Below are positions 8,166-16,062 of a DNA stretch of 39,614 nt, in pieces (within the stretch, counting starts at the first letter, position 1; the number at the start of each line of letters is the position of its first letter). The notes below the pieces were generated by a model that saw only the letters and a list, made by a program, of their open reading frames with translations, searched no databases and was not told the DNA's origin. The position numbers and the translations under genes were made by a program. Origin of the DNA: Cryomorphaceae bacterium (lineage in GTDB: Bacteria > Bacteroidota > Bacteroidia > Flavobacteriales_D > Cryomorphaceae); NCBI GenBank assembly GCA_003565555.1, contig PXBH01000186.1, forward strand, positions 1 to 39,614, given 5' to 3'.

Positions 8166-8939
8166 TTATCCGTAAAGCGCGTTGAGCACGCCGGCAATGC
8201 GCACACCTGCCTGAAGAAGACGGAGGTTGAGGGTCTCCTTGTGGTCGTAATCGTAGCGGAAGGAGAGTTTCTTGTTGGCAGGCAGGTCGTAGATTGCGGG
8301 GCGAAAGGTCATGGATTCGTGCGCCCAATCACGCACGGTGCTGTTTTGCCATTTGCGAACCTCATCGCCGTCAGGCCGGTTGATCCATTCCGCGTATTCC
8401 GTGTAGCTCAGTCGGGTTCCGTTGATCATTCCGGAATCCCATACGCGGTGCAGGTTGGAATTTCTCGAAAAGTAGCGCACCGACACATCATTTCCTCCGC
8501 GGTCGGTTCCGTTCCCCACATGCAGGGGCTGGTGGATATCGCCGATGAGGTGGATGAGCAGTTTGAGGGTAAAGGCCTCATCGCCCTGTGTGAATTCTTT
8601 GGTTCGGAGTTCTTCCGTGAGTTTTTCGATGGCATATACCGCGTCGCCCTCCTCGGGAGTTCCCGCTTCGTCGTAGGTCATTCCGTCGGGGATGGTGCAG
8701 TAATGCCAAGGCCGAAGGTGGTCGTATTTTTTATCGGACTTGATTTCATCCATGAAGGTGCTGACCATCGCAATACTTTCACCGCCGAGAATTTTCTGTA
8801 CGTTTTTCAGAGCATTCTCGCTCATGTACTTTTCGGCGATCAGCCCCGTGACGCGGTGACCCGTCGGCCCCCAAGCGAGCAGGGACGGAGTGAAGAGGAG
8901 CAGGAACAGGGGCAGCAGGATGGCATGTCGGAAGGTCAC
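8166..8939 (-). CDS. S1/P1-family zinc-dependent nuclease, secreted
   Basis: The predicted product is an exported single-strand nuclease with a trinuclear zinc centre. With GTG 8939 as start, a signal peptide of 22 residues ends SLLA, and the mature protein begins with Trp23. That residue is the N-terminal metal ligand characteristic of the family, followed by GPTGHR. Further ligand motifs are RPWHYC, LLIHLIGDIHQPLH, and HRVWDSG. Length (257 aa) fits the family. An ATG at 8975 would add 12 residues, but it lies upstream of an exact -7 element (8956-8963), so the GTG is preferred. It probably degrades extracellular or periplasmic nucleic acid for nutrients. The adjacent operon may concern metals, but no functional link is shown. 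Confidence 0.92.
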   Translation of the reverse strand: MTFRHAILLPLFLLLFTPSLLAWGPTGHRVTGLIAEKYMSENALKNVQKILGGESIAMVSTFMDEIKSDKKYDHLRPWHYCTIPDGMTYDEAGTPEEGDAVYAIEKLTEELRTKEFTQGDEAFTLKLLIHLIGDIHQPLHVGNGTDRGGNDVSVRYFSRNSNLHRVWDSGMINGTRLSYTEYAEWINRPDGDEVRKWQNSTVRDWAHESMTFRPAIYDLPANKKLSFRYDYDHKETLNLRLLQAGVRIAGVLNALYG

Positions 8940-8955
8940 GGTCTGTGTTTTTTTG

Positions 8956-8963
8956 CAAAAATA
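8956..8963 (-). promoter_or_regulatory. -7 promoter element for the S1/P1 nuclease gene
   Basis: TATTTTTG on the minus strand is an exact TAnnTTTG match. It lies between two possible starts (ATG 8975 and GTG 8939) and therefore favours the GTG. Confidence 0.55.
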
Positions 8964-9008
8964 GAGATAGCGCACAAAACGGGCCTCGGAAGACTGATTT
9001 CGTTTATG

Positions 9009-10685
9009 TCAGAACGCCAAGCTGATACCTGCCGAGAGTGAACCGCGTATAAGGCCCTCACCTTCACCTGACTCGAATTCAAGTTTGGTGGTGTTGCCGT
9101 TGATCTCTCCATCCATTTCCGTCAGGACCCCCGTAAAGAGGTTTGCCCCGATGCGGAGGAATAAATTGTCGGCCATGGCAATGTTTACACCTCCGTTCAG
9201 ACCCAGGCTCACGGCACTTCCGCTGAAGGAAAAGGGAACAAATACCGGTATGTCATCTATTTCGTAAGGCATACTTCCGGTGTTTCTGTAGAGCGCCGCA
9301 CCCGCAGCTACGCCCATGAAAAGGTGGGTGCCTGTGGGCCCCGGTACGGTGGTGACGGTGTATGTGAGCCCGACGAAGGATATGCCCGTGGTCTCCTCCC
9401 AAGTGCCCCGTGCGAAAGAGGTTCCGTTGTTCACCATAAATATATCGGAGTGGTTGCTTGAAAAGCGGTCAAATTGAATGCCGAGGTAGTTTCGGGGAGC
9501 GACCTTGAATACCAGCTCCGCGCCGAACACATGGCCCTTACGGGTTTCGTCGAGAAAAGTCTCCAAGCCGGGCGGCAGTCCGTCAGGCAACGGGGAGAGG
9601 CGTCTGGCGAAGCCTCCGTAAAGGGACATAACGCCAATCGGACCGAGTGCCATTTGATCTGTGATTTCTTTGGCCTCTTTCTCCCGCACGGCATGCCTTT
9701 CGGTTTGCGGCGCAGGGCTGTAGCCGAAGTATCCTCCGCCCTGCGGCGGTCCTGACGTTTTCTCGCGCTCTTCTTCTGCGGGGTCGGTTTGCTTGTCGGA
9801 TTTCTGTGATTCGTCCGGGGACGCTCCGGGCCGGGGTTCCGCAGATTTCTTCCCTTGTTCATCCGCCGCGCGGGGAGGGGAGTCGGGCGTGTTGTTACGG
9901 CGCTGTTCCCTTTCCGCGAAGTAAGCGGATTCGCGCGCGTCGTCCCATACCACAGCCTTCGACTGCTTGGGTTTTTTCGGCGGTTCGTTAACAGTTGTCG
10001 GATTCGCAGCCCTGTTTTTTGCGGAATCTTTATCCTCTTCCGGGTTTTCTGCGGGTTCGGCCTGTGCTGCTTCGTCCTGTGCGGCAACCGCGACATCTTC
10101 GCTTACTTCGGGCGCCGCTGCGGATTCCTCAGGACTTTCCGAAGGCAGGGCTTCCTGCGTTTCGCTTACGGCCGTTGTATCTGCCGCGGGATGTTCTCGG
10201 GCGGTCTCTTCGGGCGCTTCTTCGGTGATTTTTTCTTCTGTTTTGGGCAGGGGTTTGGGTGCCAAAATGTGGGTGGGCGGATCTTTTATGATGGGGTCAC
10301 CCTGTTGGGGTGTGCGGTAGAGGGTGGCGGTGAAGCTGTGGCAGGAATTATTTTGGTCCGGAGGATTGTGCTTCTCGATGAAGATGAAATCTCCGCCGAG
10401 CTTCCTTGCCTCCGCTCGGGTCAGTTCCAGAAGCTCTTCGAAGCTGCAGTATAGGGAATTGTTGTAAGTGTACGTGCGCAAATTTGCCACGGCTTCACTT
10501 CCTTCGGGCACATCGCGGAGGTCAAAACTGAAATTGACGGGATGGGCCTTATGAAACGGTTCCTGTCGGGTGAGCGGGATGGTGTACAGCGGGCGCGCAC
10601 AAGAGAACAAAACCGCTCCGGCCGCAGCGCACAAGAGCATGTTTAGCATCCACTTGCTCTTGAAGAGGTTTGACGGGCTTAACAT
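9009..10685 (-). CDS. Lipoprotein with acidic low-complexity linker and C-terminal beta-barrel
   Basis: This 558-residue protein of unrecognised function has a signal peptide ending in a lipobox-like VLFSC (Cys29). A small globular domain (about 35-125) contains ARKLGGDFIFIEKH and two cysteines, a pattern seen in small envelope lipoproteins. A linker of about 200 residues rich in Glu, Ala, Pro, Lys and Asp follows (about 130-330). The C-terminal region of about 200 residues begins MSLYGGFARRLSPLP, has outer-membrane-barrel-like strands, and ends SLSAGISLAF. The long linker could span the periplasm or extend outside the cell. The start is ATG 10685; an upstream start at 10715 is unlikely because a near-consensus -7 element lies between. 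It is downstream of uvrB on the same strand. Confidence 0.7.
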   Translation of the reverse strand: MLSPSNLFKSKWMLNMLLCAAAGAVLFSCARPLYTIPLTRQEPFHKAHPVNFSFDLRDVPEGSEAVANLRTYTYNNSLYCSFEELLELTRAEARKLGGDFIFIEKHNPPDQNNSCHSFTATLYRTPQQGDPIIKDPPTHILAPKPLPKTEEKITEEAPEETAREHPAADTTAVSETQEALPSESPEESAAAPEVSEDVAVAAQDEAAQAEPAENPEEDKDSAKNRAANPTTVNEPPKKPKQSKAVVWDDARESAYFAEREQRRNNTPDSPPRAADEQGKKSAEPRPGASPDESQKSDKQTDPAEEEREKTSGPPQGGGYFGYSPAPQTERHAVREKEAKEITDQMALGPIGVMSLYGGFARRLSPLPDGLPPGLETFLDETRKGHVFGAELVFKVAPRNYLGIQFDRFSSNHSDIFMVNNGTSFARGTWEETTGISFVGLTYTVTTVPGPTGTHLFMGVAAGAALYRNTGSMPYEIDDIPVFVPFSFSGSAVSLGLNGGVNIAMADNLFLRIGANLFTGVLTEMDGEINGNTTKLEFESGEGEGLIRGSLSAGISLAF

Positions 10686-10692
10686 TACTTCA

Positions 10693-10699
10693 CAAAGTA
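10693..10699 (-). promoter_or_regulatory. Near-consensus -7 element for the lipoprotein-barrel gene
   Basis: TACTTTG is one base shorter between TA and TTTG than the consensus TAnnTTTG. It ends 7 nt before the ATG at 10685, the same geometry as exact elements elsewhere in the window. Confidence 0.3.
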
Positions 10700-10799
10700 A
10701 GGCAATTTTCCCCATCCCAACCCTGCAGACCAGAATTTAACATTTGATCCGGGCTGTTTCTGAAGGCGAAGACTTCTCAACGGATATCGTATGCATCGC

Positions 10800-12818
10800 T
10801 TAATCCTTGCCTTCGACGAGCTTCTGCAATCCGAAAAGCTCGTCGCGCAGGCGGGCCGCTTCCATGAAGTCCTGTTCCCGCGCGGCTTTTTGCATTTTTT
10901 TTCGCGTCACTTCAATGCTCTTTTGCAGATCCTCCTTGGGCATGTAGGCAGTCACGGGATCGGCGGCCACATTGAGCTCGTCGGGGCCCGCATATGCTTT
11001 CTCGGGTGCTTTCTTTTCTCTGCGGGCCTGCCCCATCTCTACAGCCATACCCCGCTTGATCTGTCGGGGTACGATGCCGTGCTTGTCGTTGTAGGCCTGC
11101 TGTTTCACCCGTCGGCGCTCGGTTTCTTCGATGGTGTCCCGCATGCTTTCGGTCACCGTGTCGGCGTACATGATCACCCGGCCGTTTACGTTTCGCGCCG
11201 CGCGCCCTACCGTTTGTACCAGGGAGCGTTCACTGCGGAGAAATCCTTCTTTGTCGGCGTCGAGGATGGCCACAAGCGATACTTCCGGGAGGTCCAATCC
11301 TTCACGGAGCAGGTTTACCCCGATCAGCACATCGAAGATACCCGCGCGCAGATCGGCGATGATGTCCACGCGGTCCAGGGTATCCACATCGCTGTGGATG
11401 TATCTGCATTTCACCCCGGCCTTTTCGAAGAAATTTTGCAATTCCTCCGCCATGCGCTTGGTCAGCGTGGTCACGAGGGTGCGTTCGTTGCGCGCCGTGC
11501 GGATATTGATCTCGTCCAGGAGGTCATCAATTTGGTTCTGACTGGGGCGCACCTCAATCTCGGGGTCAAGCAATCCCGTGGGCCGGATCACCTGCTCCAC
11601 GACCACCCCTTCGGAAAGGGCCAGTTCATAATCTGCGGGGGTGGCACTTACGTAAACCGCTTGATTGATCAGGGTTTCAAATTCTTCAAATTTCAGCGGG
11701 CGGTTGTCCAGAGCGGCGGGCAATCGGAACCCGTATTCCACGAGGTTCACCTTGCGGGAGCGGTCGCCGGCATACATGGCACGGACCTGAGGCACCGTCA
11801 CATGGCTCTCATCCACCACGAAGAGGAAATCTTCGGGGAAGTAATCGAAAAGACAAAAAGGACGCTGCCCCGGCTCCCGACGGTCGAAGTAGCGCGAGTA
11901 GTTCTCAATGCCCGAACAGTAGCCCAGCTCGCGCATCATCTCCAGATCATAGGTGGTTCGCTCCTCCAGGCGTTTGGCCTCCAGGTGCCTGCCCTCAGCG
12001 GCAAATTGGTCTACCCGGGCTTTCATGTCTTGCTGAATTTCCCAAATGGCGGCATTGAGCGTGTCTTTCGAGGTCACAAAAAGGTTGGCCGGGTAAATAT
12101 TCAAGTGTTCAAATTCTGCGATGGTCTTTCCGGATTCCGGATCAAAACTCGTCAGACTGTCAATTTCATCTCCGAAAAACTCCACGCGGATGCAGTGGTC
12201 GGCGTATGCCAGGTAAATGTCTACCACATCGCCCTTCACACGAAACTTTCCGCGGCTCAGTTCGTGGTCATTTCTCGAATAGAGACTCGCGACGAGAAGG
12301 TGCAGAAAACTGTTGCGCGAGACGATTTGCCCGCGGGATACCGGAATTACACTTTTGTGAAATTCTGTAGGATTGCCGATTCCGTAAATGCAGGACACGC
12401 TCGCTACCACAATCACATCCCTGCGGCCGCTCAAAAGGGCAGAAGTGGCACTGAGGCGAAGCTTTTCAATGTCTTCGTTGATGCTCAGATCTTTTTCGAT
12501 GTAGGTATTGCTCGAAGGAATAAAGGCTTCGGGCTGGTAGTAATCGTAGTAGGATACAAAGTATTCGACGAGATTTTCGGGAAAAAACTGCTTGAATTCG
12601 CTGTAGAGCTGGGCAGCAAGGGTTTTGTTGTGCGAAAGTACGAGGGTGGGACGGTTGAGCTGCGCCACCACATTGGCCACCGTGAAGGTTTTACCCGAGC
12701 CGGTCACCCCGAGCAGGGTTTGGGCCCTGTCGCCGGCAACAATTCCCTGTACGAGCTGTTCTATTGCCGCGGGTTGATCACCTGTCGGTTCAAATTCCGA
12801 AGTGAGTTTGAATTTCAT
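10800..12818 (-). CDS. uvrB: UvrABC excision nuclease subunit B
   Basis: UvrB is the damage-verifying helicase-like subunit of nucleotide excision repair; it is loaded by UvrA and recruits UvrC. The 672 residues match the family length. Visible features are Walker A GVTGSGKT (37-44), the DNA-clamping beta-hairpin YYDYYQPEAFIPSSNTYIEKD region (about 90-110), the DEAD-type motif VDESH, VSATP, and LLREGLDLPEVSLVAILDAD. Then come QTVGRAARN and a C-terminal UVR domain (RKKMQKAAREQDFMEAARLRDE) that contacts UvrC. The start is ATG 12818 (MKFKLTSEF). A longer frame from 12878 crosses an exact -7 element and adds 20 residues not typical of UvrB. Confidence 0.97.
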   Translation of the reverse strand: MKFKLTSEFEPTGDQPAAIEQLVQGIVAGDRAQTLLGVTGSGKTFTVANVVAQLNRPTLVLSHNKTLAAQLYSEFKQFFPENLVEYFVSYYDYYQPEAFIPSSNTYIEKDLSINEDIEKLRLSATSALLSGRRDVIVVASVSCIYGIGNPTEFHKSVIPVSRGQIVSRNSFLHLLVASLYSRNDHELSRGKFRVKGDVVDIYLAYADHCIRVEFFGDEIDSLTSFDPESGKTIAEFEHLNIYPANLFVTSKDTLNAAIWEIQQDMKARVDQFAAEGRHLEAKRLEERTTYDLEMMRELGYCSGIENYSRYFDRREPGQRPFCLFDYFPEDFLFVVDESHVTVPQVRAMYAGDRSRKVNLVEYGFRLPAALDNRPLKFEEFETLINQAVYVSATPADYELALSEGVVVEQVIRPTGLLDPEIEVRPSQNQIDDLLDEINIRTARNERTLVTTLTKRMAEELQNFFEKAGVKCRYIHSDVDTLDRVDIIADLRAGIFDVLIGVNLLREGLDLPEVSLVAILDADKEGFLRSERSLVQTVGRAARNVNGRVIMYADTVTESMRDTIEETERRRVKQQAYNDKHGIVPRQIKRGMAVEMGQARREKKAPEKAYAGPDELNVAADPVTAYMPKEDLQKSIEVTRKKMQKAAREQDFMEAARLRDELFGLQKLVEGKD

Positions 12819-12826
12819 AGATTCGT

Positions 12827-12834
12827 CAAATATA
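12827..12834 (-). promoter_or_regulatory. -7 promoter element of uvrB
   Basis: TATATTTG on the minus strand matches TAnnTTTG exactly. A TTTG lies about 22 bp upstream (12857-12860). The element ends 8 nt before the ATG at 12818, giving a very short leader. Confidence 0.6.
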
Positions 12835-12884
12835 ATGAAGGGTTTGCTCCCCTTTACAAAGACAAAAACGCACCGCACTGCCTT

Positions 12885-13046
12885 ATGTTCCTACAGAAAA
12901 TTTTGCATTACCTGAATCCTGCCAACCTGTTTAAAAAGGATAAGGGCAACTTCAATCTCCGCATGATGCACGGGATCAATAAGATTTCGATTTTCATGTT
13001 CCTTTTTTGCATTGTTGTGCTCATCGTGCGCGCATTGATGCGGTAA
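12885..13046 (+). CDS. Small single-helix membrane protein, DUF6728-like
   Basis: This 53-residue protein is divergent from uvrB. Its amphipathic N-terminal part (FLQKILHYLNPANLFKK) is followed by the conserved-looking stretch NFNLRMMHGINKISIFMF and one transmembrane helix running to the C-terminus (IVVLIVRALMR). The pattern NLRxMHGINxISIxMF matches my memory of the small Bacteroidota family DUF6728. Function is unknown. It is hidden at the end of a long spurious frame antisense to uvrB; the family-like sequence begins exactly at the ATG 12885. The 132 bp after it hold a GC-rich imperfect hairpin (about 13059-13086) without a T tract. Confidence 0.72.
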   Translation: MFLQKILHYLNPANLFKKDKGNFNLRMMHGINKISIFMFLFCIVVLIVRALMR

Positions 13047-13166
13047 AAACCCCAAAAGCACGCCGCGCCGGGCGCGCTGCGGTGCATCACGGTCCTTTCG
13101 GGCCGCTTCACTACCCGCACTGACCATTCCTCTCCGGTCCTGTTTCGGCCTGTGCCGCCGAAAGCG

Positions 13167-13174
13167 TACTTTCG
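13167..13174 (+). promoter_or_regulatory. -7-like element (TACTTTCG) before the ABM-domain gene
   Basis: TACTTTCG differs from TAnnTTTG at one position. It ends 4 nt before ATG 13179, implying a leaderless or nearly leaderless transcript. The same 8-mer precedes the acyltransferase gene (35545-35552). Confidence 0.35.
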
Positions 13175-13178
13175 CAGC

Positions 13179-13475
13179 ATGGTACACAGATTTGTCAAGT
13201 TGCGGTTTGCTCCCAAACACGCGGCGGTCATTACACCCCTTTTTGAAAAAATTGCCCCCGAAGTCCGCAACTTCGAAGGCTGTCTCCATCTGGAAATTCT
13301 CTTCGACATTCGCGACGGCGGAAAAGTGATCACCTACAGCCACTGGGAGAGCGAGGCGCATTTGGAAAAGTATCGGCATTCCGAGGTGTTCAAGGAGTTC
13401 TGGGCAGAGATCAAACCGCTCTTTCTTCGGCCTGCCGAGGCTTGGTCGATGAAGCGCGCGATTTTTCTTCCCTGA
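13179..13475 (+). CDS. ABM-domain protein (antibiotic biosynthesis monooxygenase-like)
   Basis: This 98-residue single-domain protein has a ferredoxin-like dimeric alpha/beta barrel fold. The family pattern is visible: an opening strand MVHRFVKLRF, a helix (TPLFEKIAPEVRNFEGCLHLEI), then the strand-helix segment GGKVITYSHWESEAHLEKYRHSEVF ending EFWAEIKPLF. The family includes heme-degrading and quinol monooxygenases as well as many members of unknown role, so a substrate cannot be assigned. ATG 13179 is preferred over an upstream codon at 13152, which lies before the promoter-like element. Confidence 0.8.
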   Translation: MVHRFVKLRFAPKHAAVITPLFEKIAPEVRNFEGCLHLEILFDIRDGGKVITYSHWESEAHLEKYRHSEVFKEFWAEIKPLFLRPAEAWSMKRAIFLP

Positions 13476-13551
13476 GCGGAAGGGTGGAACGGCAGGTTCC
13501 CGGCATTCCCCGTTTGCGCCGAATCCGTCCTTCACAGGCATGGTAAAATTG

Positions 13552-13559
13552 TATCTTTG
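13552..13559 (+). promoter_or_regulatory. -7 promoter element of the gldF-gldG operon
   Basis: TATCTTTG matches TAnnTTTG exactly and lies 23 nt before ATG 13583. No clear -33 TTG is seen. Confidence 0.6.
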
Positions 13560-13582
13560 CCGACTGAAAATGTAAATGGCCT

Positions 13583-14317
13583 ATGTGGGCACTGGTCCGT
13601 AAAGAGATAAACAGTTTTTTGAGTTCCGTGATCGGCTACGTGGCCATCATCGTCTTCTTGCTTCTCACCGGGTTGTTTATGTGGGGATTTGAAGGTTCGT
13701 TAAATGTCTTGGATCAGGGCTATGCCAATTTGGACACCCTGTTTTACGTGGCGCCCTGGGTTTTTATGTTTCTCGTGCCCGCCGTGACCATGCGCTCCTT
13801 TTCGGAGGAAAAACGAACGGGTACCATTGAACTCCTCTTCACCCGTCCGCTTACCGATTTGCAAATTATCGGTGCAAAATACGCGGGCGCGGTGGTATTG
13901 ATTTTGCTTTCTCTCATTCCTACCTTGATCTACGTCGCTTACATCTACGTTCTCGGCAATCCTGCCGGAAATCTGGACGTCGGCGGCACTGTAGGTTCCT
14001 ACCTCGGCTTGTTTTTTCTGGCTGCGGGATTTGCCTCCATCGGCGTCTTTGCCTCAGCCATTAGTGAAAATCAGGTTGTGGCTTTTATCCTCGCGCTTTT
14101 TCTCTGTTTTTTCTGCTACAGCGGCCTCAATCAGATTGCCTCTTTTGAGTGGTTCGGAGGCTTAGACCTCTTTATCCGTCGGTTGAGCATCGCAGAGCAC
14201 TACGATTCCATGAGCCGCGGCGTGATTGACACGCGTGATGTGGTCTATTTCATCAGCCTTTCGGGGATTTTTGTTCTCTTCACGAAAACTGTTTTGCAAA
14301 GCCGTAAACTTTCATGA
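13583..14317 (+). CDS. gldF: Gliding-motility ABC transporter permease GldF
   Basis: This 244-residue inner-membrane permease has about six transmembrane helices. It begins MWALVRKEINSFLSS and contains the ABC-2 permease hallmark MRSFSEEKRTGTIELLFTRP. With GldG and the ATPase GldA it forms an ABC transporter required for gliding in Flavobacterium. GldA is not in this window and must be encoded elsewhere. The gene overlaps gldG by 4 bp (ATGA at 14314-14317). The order gldF, gldG, DUF4340, dnaN is one I recall from other Bacteroidota. Confidence 0.93.
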   Translation: MWALVRKEINSFLSSVIGYVAIIVFLLLTGLFMWGFEGSLNVLDQGYANLDTLFYVAPWVFMFLVPAVTMRSFSEEKRTGTIELLFTRPLTDLQIIGAKYAGAVVLILLSLIPTLIYVAYIYVLGNPAGNLDVGGTVGSYLGLFFLAAGFASIGVFASAISENQVVAFILALFLCFFCYSGLNQIASFEWFGGLDLFIRRLSIAEHYDSMSRGVIDTRDVVYFISLSGIFVLFTKTVLQSRKLS

Positions 14318-16050
14318 ATAAGCAGCTGAGCGAAAAGGTACGCGTATTTACAGAACTCCTGCTCGGGGTGGCCTTCTTTGCTGCATTGTCTTACCTGAGC
14401 GGATTTTTCTTCGTGCGCTTCGACCTCACCGAAGAGAAAAGGCACACCTTGACTTCTACCACCATAGACATGGTGAAGGAGCTCGACGATGTGGTTTATG
14501 TCAAGGTATTCCTGGAGGGCGATTTTCCCGCCGATTACCGAAGGCTGCAACGCGCAGTGAGAGAGAAACTCGACGAAATGCGGGCCTATGCGGGTGACAA
14601 TATTCAATACGAATTCATCAATCCCAGCGAGGATCCCGACCGAAAGGCGCGTGAGGCCATGTACGGGGAGCTCACGGAGCGCGGGCTGGACTACACCTCG
14701 TTGCGCATCAAAAAGAAAGACGGCACTGAGGAGAAAATTATCTTTCCCGGCGCCCTGATTACCTATAAGGACCGCGAGATTCCTCTGCAGATTCTCCGCA
14801 ATCGTCAGCGCGCTACCGATGCAGAGCTGGTGAACCGGACCATCAACAGCCTCGAATACGAATTTGTAAATGCCTTTTATTTGCTTAAAAGCCCTGAGCG
14901 CCGAAAGGTAGCCGTGATTCAGGGCCACGGTGAGCTGCCGCCCATCGCTCTGCGGTCTTTTCAAAACGAGATGCTCCGCTATTACGATGTGGAATATGTG
15001 GAACTCGACGGCTTGGTGGATGTGCTCAGCAGGAATGTAGCCGGGCGCGGTAAGCGCGAGAACCGTTATGATGCCGTGGTGATTGCCAAGCCCACCCGAC
15101 CTTTTTCCGAAAAGGATAAATACATCCTCGATCAATTTATCATGCACGGCGGGAAGGCACTCTGGCTCTTGGATGCCATGCAAATAGACTTGGACAGCCT
15201 GCGGAAAAATGAGACGACCATGGCCACACCGCTCCGGATCAACCTGGACGACATGCTCTTCAACTATGGCGTGCGCCTGAACCGCGACCTCCTCATCGAC
15301 CGCACCTGTGCTCCGATTGCGCTGAATACGGGCCCCCGCGGCAATGAGCGCACCGAACTCCTGCCGTGGTATTTTGCCCCCATTCTGATTCCGGAAGATC
15401 CGCACCCGATCACGGCCAATGTAGATCCCGTTCTCACTGATTTTATAGGAAGTATGGACACGGTGGCGGCGGAAGGAATAAACAAGCGCTTAATTTTGCG
15501 CACTTCTCCCTATACCCGAATCATGAAGTCTCCCGTTCGGGTGAGTTTCAATATTGTCGGTATTGACCCCGATTTCGGTGCTTCAAACCGGCCCAAACAA
15601 CCGGTAGGAGTGCTGCTCGAGGGGCAGTTTAAGTCCAACTTTGCCCACAGGCTTCCGCCCGAATTTTATGAGGAATCCGTGTTGGATTTTCGCGAAGAGG
15701 GCGCCTTCACCCGGCAATTGGTGATCTCTGACGGCGATGTGGCCCGAAATATTGTGAGCCCGGACAGTACGCGCTTCCGCGAACTGGGCTACGACCCGCA
15801 TCTCCGGCGCATCATGTACGGGAACAGGGAATTTCTCATCAATGCGATGAACTACCTCATGGGCGATGCGCGGCTGATCAATGTGCGCTCACGAAGCATT
15901 GCACTCAGAAAGCTCGATGACGAAGTCATTACGTCGCAACGGCTCTTGATTCAAGCGGCCAATATCGGCCTTCCCGCCGTTGCGGTCATCCTCTTCGGTA
16001 CTGCGGTGTGGTACATACGCCGCAGGAGATACGCGGTGCGAAAAAACTGA
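14314..16050 (+). CDS. gldG: Gliding-motility ABC transporter auxiliary protein GldG
   Basis: This 578-residue protein has one N-terminal transmembrane helix (about 14-35). Then comes FFFVRFDLTEEKRHTLT, the typical opening of the ABC-type uncharacterised transport domain found in GldG, and a large periplasmic domain with VAVIQGHGELP. A C-terminal helix (about 550-568) ends in a basic tail (RRRRYAVRKN). It partners GldF in the membrane. Start and stop are firmly set by the 4-bp overlap with gldF and the 12-bp gap to the next gene. Confidence 0.93.
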   Translation: MNKQLSEKVRVFTELLLGVAFFAALSYLSGFFFVRFDLTEEKRHTLTSTTIDMVKELDDVVYVKVFLEGDFPADYRRLQRAVREKLDEMRAYAGDNIQYEFINPSEDPDRKAREAMYGELTERGLDYTSLRIKKKDGTEEKIIFPGALITYKDREIPLQILRNRQRATDAELVNRTINSLEYEFVNAFYLLKSPERRKVAVIQGHGELPPIALRSFQNEMLRYYDVEYVELDGLVDVLSRNVAGRGKRENRYDAVVIAKPTRPFSEKDKYILDQFIMHGGKALWLLDAMQIDLDSLRKNETTMATPLRINLDDMLFNYGVRLNRDLLIDRTCAPIALNTGPRGNERTELLPWYFAPILIPEDPHPITANVDPVLTDFIGSMDTVAAEGINKRLILRTSPYTRIMKSPVRVSFNIVGIDPDFGASNRPKQPVGVLLEGQFKSNFAHRLPPEFYEESVLDFREEGAFTRQLVISDGDVARNIVSPDSTRFRELGYDPHLRRIMYGNREFLINAMNYLMGDARLINVRSRSIALRKLDDEVITSQRLLIQAANIGLPAVAVILFGTAVWYIRRRRYAVRKN

Positions 16051-16062
16051 CATTCCTTCGCC

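Noticed and set aside
10791-12884. A very long open frame on the plus strand antisense to uvrB
   Set aside because: It mirrors uvrB codon structure and shows no domain; only its last 53 codons (from 12885) look like a real protein.
13059-13086. GC-rich imperfect hairpin after the 53-aa gene as a terminator
   Set aside because: No T tract follows on either strand and the stem has mismatches.
12891-13541. A 216-codon minus-strand frame opposite the small membrane protein and ABM-domain genes
   Set aside because: The plus strand carries two proteins with family-like sequence; this frame is their complement.
14245-15405. A 386-codon open frame on the minus strand across gldG
   Set aside because: It is the antisense shadow of a well-supported gene and has no recognisable protein character.
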